From GCA-2733415 sp964635575 (GTDB taxonomy: Bacteria > Bacteroidota > Bacteroidia > Flavobacteriales > Flavobacteriaceae), in the NCBI GenBank assembly GCA_964635575.1, contig CAZWNY010000019.1, forward strand, positions 1 through 30,454: a DNA stretch of 30,454 nt, in the 5' to 3' direction. The position numbers were made by a program, and so were the translations under genes. Shown piece by piece: positions 24,620-30,454 of this stretch (position 1 is the first letter of the stretch; every line of letters starts with the position of its first letter). A model generated the notes under the pieces. The model was not told the origin of the DNA. It made no database searches and saw only the letters and a program-made list of their open reading frames with translations.

Positions 24620-26524
24620 ATGAAAAAATATATATACACAGGTTTATTACTACTAGCACTATGTAGTGTAAATGCACAAAATAGAGCAACAAAAAAAGCA
24701 GATAAACACTTTAATAATTTAGAGTATGTAGATGCGATATCATCATATTTAAACGTTATTGAAAAAGGAAATGCTGATGATTATGTTTATGGTCGTTTAG
24801 CAGATTCTTATTACAATATTTTCAATTTCAAAAAAGCAGTGAAATACTATAAAAAAATAGAAAATAACACTCAAAATGCAGAGCAATATTTTCGTTACGC
24901 TCAAATGCTAAAGGCAAATGGAAATTACAATAAAGCAAAAAAAATGATGGATAAATTTGCTGCATTAAAACCAAACGATACGCGAGCAATAACACATAAA
25001 GGAAACCCGAATACAGTTTCTGAACTATTAAAAAGTGAAGCTAAATTTATAGTAAAACCGTTAAAAGGATTTAATACCAAGTATAGTGAGTTTGGAGCAA
25101 TTATGCATGAAGGGCAAGTTTATTACGCATCAGCAAGAAGCGAGGGATCTAAAAAATATGGATGGAATAAAGAACCGTATTTAGATATTTACATGTCAGA
25201 TTATGATGCGCCAACAAATACATTAACTAACGAATCTATATTAGGAAGTGAAATAAACACTAAATATAATGAAGGAACAGTTAGTTTCAGTAAAGATGGA
25301 AAAACAATGTATTTTTCAGGAGAAAGCTTAGATAGAAATGCTGGTTTTTTTGACAAAAAACTGAAAAAAGATGCTACAGGAAAAAGTACAATTAATATTT
25401 ACAGCGCCACTTTAGTTGATGGTGCTTGGGGTAACGTAATAATATTGCCTTTTAACACAGAAAACATTAATGCAAGCGGTCCAGCAGTAAGTACAGACGG
25501 AAAACGTTTATATTTTAGCTCGGATATGGATGGTACTATAGGCGGTTCAGATATATGGTATGTAACTATTAATGGAGGTAATAGTTATGGAGAACCTGTA
25601 AACCTAGGGAAAAATATAAATACAGAAGGACAAGAGTTTTTTCCTTATATAAGTAGTAAAAACACATTATATTTCTCATCAAATGGTCATTCAGGTTTAG
25701 GAATGTTAGATGTTTTTGCAACAAAAATAAACGGAAACACATATGAAAAAGTACGTAATTTAGGTTCGCCAATAAATTCAAATAGAGATGACTTTAGCTA
25801 TACAGTGGATGAAAGCTCTAAAAAAGGATTTTTCGCATCGAATAGAAAAGGCGGTTCAGGGAGTGATGATATTTATGCATTTGAACAAATTATACCAATT
25901 TGTGACGTAACGCTAACCGTGCAAATAGTAGATGTAAAAACAGATAAACCATTAACCATGACATCTGTCGTTATTTTTGATGAAAACAATAATAAAGTAA
26001 CTACAAAAACCTCTGATGACAATGGTAATGTAATTTTTAACTACGAATGTAATCAAGGATTTAAAATAGAAGCAAACAGAGAAAACTATACCTCTAACTA
26101 CATAAGTATTGATAAAACTGACGAAAAAATAGTAAACAGAAAATTAGAGTTAACCGAAGTGCATAAAAAAATTATTGCAAATGTAATTTTATTAAACCCA
26201 ATTTATTTTGAGTTAGACAAACATAATATTACAGTACAAGGAGCCACGGAATTAGATAATTTAGTAGCGATAATGAAACATCAGCCAACAATGATTGTTA
26301 AAGTAGAATCATTTACAGATGTTAGAGCAACAGATGCGTATAACCTAAAATTATCAGACAGAAGAGCAAAATCTACCGCGCAATATGTGATTTCTAAAGG
26401 AATAGATGCGTCAAGAATTTCAGCATACGGTAAAGGAGAAACAGAATTGATATTTCCTAATGCAAAAACTGAAAAAGAACATCAAGCAAACAGACGCTCT
26501 CAGTTTACAATTGTAAGAAAGTAA
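24620..26524 (+). CDS. OmpA-family protein with TPR and beta-propeller domains (PorE-like architecture)
   Basis: The 634-residue protein has a signal peptide (about 1-19, 'CSVNAQN'), TPR repeats (about 22-120), a PD40 propeller (about 135-425, e.g. 'GPAVSTDGKRLYFSSDMDG'), a carboxypeptidase-regulatory-like domain (about 435-515), and a C-terminal OmpA peptidoglycan-binding domain (about 522-634) with D567 and R581 in the positions that hold diaminopimelate ('ESFTDVRATDAYNLKLSDRRA'). This domain order matches PorE of Porphyromonas gingivalis, a T9SS component bound to peptidoglycan. PorE is a lipoprotein, whereas here no proper lipobox is seen (the residue before C15 is Leu). It probably anchors the upstream PorP/SprF assembly to the cell wall. 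A strong terminator follows. Confidence 0.92.
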   Translation: MKKYIYTGLLLLALCSVNAQNRATKKADKHFNNLEYVDAISSYLNVIEKGNADDYVYGRLADSYYNIFNFKKAVKYYKKIENNTQNAEQYFRYAQMLKANGNYNKAKKMMDKFAALKPNDTRAITHKGNPNTVSELLKSEAKFIVKPLKGFNTKYSEFGAIMHEGQVYYASARSEGSKKYGWNKEPYLDIYMSDYDAPTNTLTNESILGSEINTKYNEGTVSFSKDGKTMYFSGESLDRNAGFFDKKLKKDATGKSTINIYSATLVDGAWGNVIILPFNTENINASGPAVSTDGKRLYFSSDMDGTIGGSDIWYVTINGGNSYGEPVNLGKNINTEGQEFFPYISSKNTLYFSSNGHSGLGMLDVFATKINGNTYEKVRNLGSPINSNRDDFSYTVDESSKKGFFASNRKGGSGSDDIYAFEQIIPICDVTLTVQIVDVKTDKPLTMTSVVIFDENNNKVTTKTSDDNGNVIFNYECNQGFKIEANRENYTSNYISIDKTDEKIVNRKLELTEVHKKIIANVILLNPIYFELDKHNITVQGATELDNLVAIMKHQPTMIVKVESFTDVRATDAYNLKLSDRRAKSTAQYVISKGIDASRISAYGKGETELIFPNAKTEKEHQANRRSQFTIVRK

Positions 26525-26552
26525 TTTTTTTTAAAATAAATAAGTGTTGTTT

Positions 26553-26591
26553 TTAAATAGCGCATTACTAAATTAGTAATGCGCTATTTAA
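26553..26591 (+). terminator. Strong hairpin terminator after the T9SS module
   Basis: TAAATAGCGCATTACTAA (26554-26571) and its exact complement (26573-26590), plus one outer T-A pair, form an almost loop-less inverted repeat ending in a T-rich arm. It lies 29 nt after the OmpA-type gene and ahead of batD. Confidence 0.82.
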
Positions 26592-26641
26592 TTTAAGAAA
26601 ATCTTAGCAGTTAAAAATTCAGCAATTAACAAATAAATTTA

Positions 26642-26649
26642 TATTTTTG
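26642..26649 (+). promoter_or_regulatory. Candidate -7 element of batDE
   Basis: TATTTTTG fits TAnnTTTG and lies 35 nt before the batD ATG at 26685, just past the strong upstream terminator. No TTG at the -33 position was found, so support is partial. Confidence 0.4.
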
Positions 26650-26684
26650 CTTAGTTAAAGAATAGTTGTTAATTGCATAAAAAT

Positions 26685-28433
26685 ATGAAGCTAAAAAATT
26701 ACGTATTTCTATATATAATACTTGCCGTACATAGTGTGTTTGCACAAGTGGAATTTGTAGCACGTGTAAGTAAAAAACAACTAGGTATTAATGAGCATTT
26801 ACGAATTGAATTCTCTATGAATAAAGAAGGTGATCATTTTAAAGCACCATCGTTTAAAGGGTTCAATGTTATTGGAGGACCAATACAATCCGTTAGCCAT
26901 AATTGGATGAATGGTAAACGATCTTTTTCTAAAACATACGCTTATGTGCTATCGCCAAAAAGAAAAGGAAATATAGTTATTAATAAAGCATCTATAGAAA
27001 TTAACGATGAAACGTACAATTCGAAACCCGTAAAAATACTTGTTACTAGTCCGGTAATTCAGCCTGAAAACCCAAACAATCCCAATTATATAGCCAGTAA
27101 AAACATACACTTAGTAACCGAAATTTCAAACACCAACCCATATGTAAACGAAGCCATAACATTAGTTCAAAAATTATACGTTCACCCATCAATAGGAATA
27201 AATGATTTTAAAACTATTACCGACCCTAAATTAACAGGGTTTTGGAGTCAAGACTTTACCAATAGACAGCTAAAAGTTGAGCGAGGACAATATAAAGGCA
27301 ACCCATACAATTATGTAATATTAAAACGAACAATATTATATCCTCAAACAACAGGTAAAATAAAAATCAAACCTTTAGTTTTAAATGTACAGGTAAGTAT
27401 TCCCACAAACAAAAGAGATTTTTTTGGACAAAGAATAACACAAAGCGTACGCCAAAAGGTAGCAGCAAAAACTCGAATTTTAAAGGTAAAGGAATTACCA
27501 ATAGCTAATAAACCTGATAATTTTACAGGAGCAGTTGGGCAATTTGAGTTTGACGTAATTACTAATAAAACCGCTGTAAAATCTGGAGAATCCTTACAAA
27601 CAATCGTACGCGTAAAAGGTAAAGGTAATTTAAAACTATTTGAATTACCAAAATTAGTAGTTCCAAGCTCTTTAGAAGTGTATGAGCCAGAGCATAATGA
27701 AAACATAAAAATCACCTTTTCAGGTATGCGTGGATCTATAAAAGACACCTATACTATTGTGCCGCAATACAAAGGAAATTATCCAATATCAGAATTAGAG
27801 TTTAGCTATTTTAATCCAAAAAAAAAGCAATACATTACCTTAAAGTCGGTTACACACATGGTAGATGTACTTACAGGCGTAACAAGCACAGTTCCAACAC
27901 CAGTAACACAACAAAAAACAGAAGTTAATGACAATCAATTTCATTCTTTCAAAACAGAAACAAATTTAATACCGATTAAAAAAACACAATTTTTTAGAAC
28001 AACTTTATTTTGGTATTTGTTAATGTTGCCATTGTTATTAATACCAATACTATTAATAATAAAAAAACAAAGAGAACGCTTTGTTAATGACATACACGGT
28101 AATAAATTACGAAAAGCAGATAGATTAGCAAAAAAATATTTATCGGAATCAAAGAAAAATCTAAACAATAAAGAAGCTTTTTACGAAGCGCTACACAAAG
28201 CGTTACACAATTATTTAAAAGCAAAATTACAAATAGAAACAATAGAGTTTAGTGTAGATAAAATAAAACGTACTTTTAACGAAAAAAATGTTGAAAACAC
28301 AACAACAACTCAATTTATAGAACTAATAGAAAACTGTAATTTAGCACGTTTTACTCCAATGTCGGACATTGAAATGAAACAAGACTACAATAAAGCAGTG
28401 CAAATAATTAATAAAATAGATAAAATATTATAA
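26685..28433 (+). CDS. batD: BatD family protein (aerotolerance-type Bat locus)
   Basis: I start at the ATG at 26685 (582 residues), which gives a signal peptide (MKLKNYVFLYIILAVHSVFA, cleavage before Q21), rather than a TTG four codons upstream. The long periplasmic part (about 21-435) is made of BatD beta-sandwich units ('VSKKQLGINEHLRIEFSMN', 'FKGFNVIGGPIQS', 'AVGQFEFDV', 'NLKLFELPKL'). One transmembrane helix follows (about 441-461) and then a helical cytoplasmic tail. Bat proteins form inner membrane complexes with MoxR ATPases and VWA partners; their exact role is unsettled (linked to stress tolerance). It sits 1 nt before batE, but batA-C are not upstream. Confidence 0.9.
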   Translation: MKLKNYVFLYIILAVHSVFAQVEFVARVSKKQLGINEHLRIEFSMNKEGDHFKAPSFKGFNVIGGPIQSVSHNWMNGKRSFSKTYAYVLSPKRKGNIVINKASIEINDETYNSKPVKILVTSPVIQPENPNNPNYIASKNIHLVTEISNTNPYVNEAITLVQKLYVHPSIGINDFKTITDPKLTGFWSQDFTNRQLKVERGQYKGNPYNYVILKRTILYPQTTGKIKIKPLVLNVQVSIPTNKRDFFGQRITQSVRQKVAAKTRILKVKELPIANKPDNFTGAVGQFEFDVITNKTAVKSGESLQTIVRVKGKGNLKLFELPKLVVPSSLEVYEPEHNENIKITFSGMRGSIKDTYTIVPQYKGNYPISELEFSYFNPKKKQYITLKSVTHMVDVLTGVTSTVPTPVTQQKTEVNDNQFHSFKTETNLIPIKKTQFFRTTLFWYLLMLPLLLIPILLIIKKQRERFVNDIHGNKLRKADRLAKKYLSESKKNLNNKEAFYEALHKALHNYLKAKLQIETIEFSVDKIKRTFNEKNVENTTTTQFIELIENCNLARFTPMSDIEMKQDYNKAVQIINKIDKIL

Positions 28434-28434
28434 C

Positions 28435-29172
28435 ATGAAAAAAATAATATACATACTATTTTTATACACCACTTTAGGTTTTGCACAAGCAGATGCGTTA
28501 TTTAAAAAAGCAAATAATCTATATAATGTTGAAAATTACGAACAAGCCATTGCCACTTACCAGCAATTATTAAGTACAAATGTACATTCCGCCGAAGTAT
28601 ATTTTAATAAAGCTAATGCACATTATAAATTAAATCAGTTAGCAGAAAGTATCTATAATTATGAAAAAGCATTACAATTAAATCCATCTTCTAAAAAAAT
28701 TAAAATTAACCTAAGCTATGCCAATAATCAAAAAATAGATAAAATAGACGTAATTCCAACCACAGGAATTTCTAAAATAGCAAATACAATTGTTAATGTT
28801 TTTAAATTTGATGTTTGGGCAATAATAAGCATCGTATTTATTTTTATTTTTATAATAGCATTTATAGGATACCTATACACCCGTTTTAAAAGATTTTATT
28901 TTAGTGTAGGATTATTAGGATTACTACTTTCAATACTATCTATTTTATTTGCATTTAAACAAGAAAACAATGTAATAAACACGACATATGCTATTGTATT
29001 TGCAAAACAAACCGAAGTTAAAACCGATCCTAAATTAAGTAGTGAAAAAATATTTGTACTACATGAAGGAACTAAGGTGAAAATAATTGCATATTTTGAA
29101 AATTGGAATAAAATAAAAATTGATAACGGATCAGAAGGTTGGATTAGAGCAAGTGATATAAAAAAGCTGTAG
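28435..29172 (+). CDS. batE: BatE family protein: TPR, two membrane helices, SH3
   Basis: The 245-residue protein has a signal peptide (about 1-18), TPR repeats (about 20-100, 'AEVYFNKANAHYKLNQLAES'), two transmembrane helices (about 128-148 and 155-173), and a C-terminal bacterial SH3 domain (about 182-243, ending 'EGWIRASDIKKL'). This order is the BatE layout. It starts 1 nt after the batD stop, so the two are translationally linked. It probably acts in the same inner membrane complex as BatD. Confidence 0.9.
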   Translation: MKKIIYILFLYTTLGFAQADALFKKANNLYNVENYEQAIATYQQLLSTNVHSAEVYFNKANAHYKLNQLAESIYNYEKALQLNPSSKKIKINLSYANNQKIDKIDVIPTTGISKIANTIVNVFKFDVWAIISIVFIFIFIIAFIGYLYTRFKRFYFSVGLLGLLLSILSILFAFKQENNVINTTYAIVFAKQTEVKTDPKLSSEKIFVLHEGTKVKIIAYFENWNKIKIDNGSEGWIRASDIKKL

Positions 29173-29229
29173 AAATCAGAATATCGTTTAAAAAATATTT
29201 TCCAAAAAGCATTTCAATTAAAAATTGCA

Positions 29230-29237
29230 TATTTTTG
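29230..29237 (+). promoter_or_regulatory. Candidate -7 element of fabD
   Basis: TATTTTTG fits TAnnTTTG and lies 25 nt before the fabD ATG. There is no TTG at the -33 position, so it is a partial match. Confidence 0.42.
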
Positions 29238-29262
29238 TGATATTAATTTTAAATTAAAAATA

Positions 29263-30144
29263 ATGAAAGCATATATTTTCCCAGGTCAAGGAGCACAATT
29301 TACAGGTATGGGTTTAGATCTATACGAAAACTCTCCTTTAGCACAAAAATTATTTGAAAAAGCAAATAAAATTTTAGGGTTTAGTATTACCGATATTATG
29401 TTTCAAGGTACTGCCGAGCAGTTAAAAGAAACCAAAGTTACACAACCTGCTATTTTTTTACACTCGGTAATTTTAGCAAAAACATTAGGCGATAGCTTTA
29501 AACCAGAAATGGTTGCAGGACATTCTTTAGGTGAATTTTCAGCATTAGTTGCAAACGGAGTATTATCTTTTGAAGACGGATTAAAATTAGTGTCACAAAG
29601 AGCTTTAGCGATGCAAAAAGCATGTGAAGTACAAAAAAGTACTATGGCAGCCGTTTTAGGATTAGAAGATGATGTGGTGGAAAAAATTTGCACATTAACA
29701 GAAGGTATTGTTGTTGCGGCAAACTATAACTGTCCAGGTCAATTAGTAATTTCGGGAGAAATAGAAGCTATTGAAAAAGCATGTGAAACAATGAAAGAAA
29801 AAGGCGCACGTAGAGCTTTAATTTTACCCGTAGGTGGCGCATTTCACTCTCCATTAATGGAACCCGCAAGAGAGGAATTAGCTGCCGCAATTGAAAACAC
29901 CATATTTAGTGAGCCAACTTGTCCAATTTATCAAAATGTACCTGCAAAAGCAGTTACTACTGCAGCAGAAATTAAAAAAAATCTAATTTTACAACTAACA
30001 GCTCCTGTGAAATGGACACAATCTATTCAGGCAATGATTACAGATGGAGGAACCGAATTTACAGAAGTTGGTCCAGGTAAGGTATTACAGGGTTTAATGC
30101 GAAAAATAGATCGTTCCGTATTAGCAAATGGAGCTACTGATTAG
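29263..30144 (+). CDS. fabD: Malonyl-CoA:ACP transacylase
   Basis: FabD moves malonyl groups from CoA to acyl carrier protein for fatty acid elongation. The 293-residue product is of normal length and carries the family motifs: 'FPGQGAQFTGMG' (oxyanion hole), catalytic S88 in 'GHSLGEFSAL', substrate-carboxylate-binding R113 in 'SQRALAMQ', catalytic H195 in 'GGAFHSPLM', and 'FTEVGPGKVLQGL' near the end. It stands alone between batE and tRNA-Gln, not in a fab cluster. Confidence 0.96.
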   Translation: MKAYIFPGQGAQFTGMGLDLYENSPLAQKLFEKANKILGFSITDIMFQGTAEQLKETKVTQPAIFLHSVILAKTLGDSFKPEMVAGHSLGEFSALVANGVLSFEDGLKLVSQRALAMQKACEVQKSTMAAVLGLEDDVVEKICTLTEGIVVAANYNCPGQLVISGEIEAIEKACETMKEKGARRALILPVGGAFHSPLMEPAREELAAAIENTIFSEPTCPIYQNVPAKAVTTAAEIKKNLILQLTAPVKWTQSIQAMITDGGTEFTEVGPGKVLQGLMRKIDRSVLANGATD

Positions 30145-30219
30145 TGCAAAAGGATAAATATCAGTTTATCAATAATTAAACTTAAAAATATATCTCAACT
30201 ATAAAAAACACAAATAAAA

Positions 30220-30261
30220 AACTCTAAACACCTTATTTAAAAGCGTTTAGAGTTGTTTTTT
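30220..30261. terminator. Bidirectional terminator between fabD and tRNA-Gln
   Basis: AACTCTAAAC (30220-30229) pairs with GTTTAGAGTT (30245-30254), 10 bp, followed on the plus strand by GTTTTTT and on the minus strand by a matching T-run. It serves both fabD and the opposing tRNA-Gln. Confidence 0.85.
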
Positions 30262-30262
30262 G

Positions 30263-30333
30263 TTATCCCACAAGGACTCGAACCTTGACTACCAGTACCA
30301 AAAACTGGGGTGCTACCATTACACCATGGGACA
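30263..30333 (-). tRNA. tRNA-Gln (anticodon UUG)
   Basis: On the minus strand a complete 71-nt cloverleaf is visible. The acceptor TGTCCCA pairs with TGGGATA (one G-T pair), with discriminator A. The anticodon stem CCAGT/ACTGG holds loop TTTTGGT (anticodon TTG). The T-arm is CAAGG-TTCGAGT-CCTTG. CCA is not encoded. Confidence 0.96.
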
Positions 30334-30350
30334 ATACATAATTGCGAGTG

Positions 30351-30380
30351 CAAATTTACAAGAAAAAATAGGTTGTACAA
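30351..30380 (-). promoter_or_regulatory. Promoter of tRNA-Gln
   Basis: On the minus strand TTG (30380-30378), a 19-nt spacer and TAAATTTG (30358-30351) match the Bacteroidota consensus exactly. The -7 element ends 18 nt before the mature tRNA 5' end. Confidence 0.78.
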
Positions 30381-30454
30381 ACATTTTTTTAAAATATTTT
30401 AAAATATTTACTAATTACCTATAAATTAATACATTGCACTTTTTGTTATATGTT

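Noticed and set aside
26673..26684. TTG start four codons upstream of batD
   Set aside because: The ATG at 26685 gives a standard signal peptide.
1..30454. CRISPR array, prophage, restriction-modification, toxin-antitoxin or secondary-metabolite cluster
   Set aside because: No regular repeats, no integrase or phage structural genes, and no matching protein motifs were seen on either strand.

Overview
The window is a chromosomal segment of a Flavobacteriaceae-type bacterium (Bacteroidota); genus not determined. The evidence is strongly A+T-rich DNA, Bacteroidota-type promoters (TTG, 17-23 nt, TAnnTTTG), little Shine-Dalgarno signal, a GLPGLI-family protein, two proteins with type IX secretion (T9SS) type B C-terminal domains, a PorP/SprF-family protein and Bat genes. 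It runs from a cut tRNA-Ser at the left edge to a complete tRNA-Gln near the right edge, and contains one 100-N assembly gap (6318-6417).

Layout. 1-1085 (minus): rpsP-rimM-tRNA-Ser(GGA), apparently from one strong promoter. 1444-4111 (plus): a small zinc-ribbon protein and a membrane M28 aminopeptidase. 4140-6200: mce (minus) diverges from rbfA and a LolC/E-type ABC permease (plus), with overlapping promoters; rbfA looks nearly leaderless. 6201-10937: an accessory island between the convergent permease and dusB genes. It has insertion-sequence-like ends at both borders, a relic of a transposase N-terminus, the assembly gap, a small secreted-protein gene broken by one stop codon, and an intact GLPGLI plus outer-membrane receptor pair. 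10938-16850: housekeeping and envelope genes (dusB, an M28 peptidase with a PDZ domain, a PD40 propeller lipoprotein, hflX, an endonuclease/exonuclease/phosphatase-family protein).

16947-26524 (plus) is the main accessory surface module: a small secreted unknown, a 1129-residue CUB/fibronectin/PKD adhesin and a 917-residue choice-of-anchor-L protein, both with T9SS type B sorting domains, then a PorP/SprF-family outer membrane protein and a TPR/propeller/OmpA protein resembling PorE in architecture. The likely logic is that the two large proteins are cargo, the PorP/SprF protein helps secrete or anchor them, and the OmpA protein ties the assembly to peptidoglycan. A hairpin splits the module into two transcription units, and a perfect 23-bp palindrome overlaps the candidate promoter of the second.

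26685-30144 (plus): batD and batE without batA-C beside them, then fabD; tRNA-Gln follows on the minus strand. No CRISPR array, phage, restriction or toxin system was seen. The least explained parts are the island at 6201-10937 and the T9SS cluster with its small upstream secreted protein.
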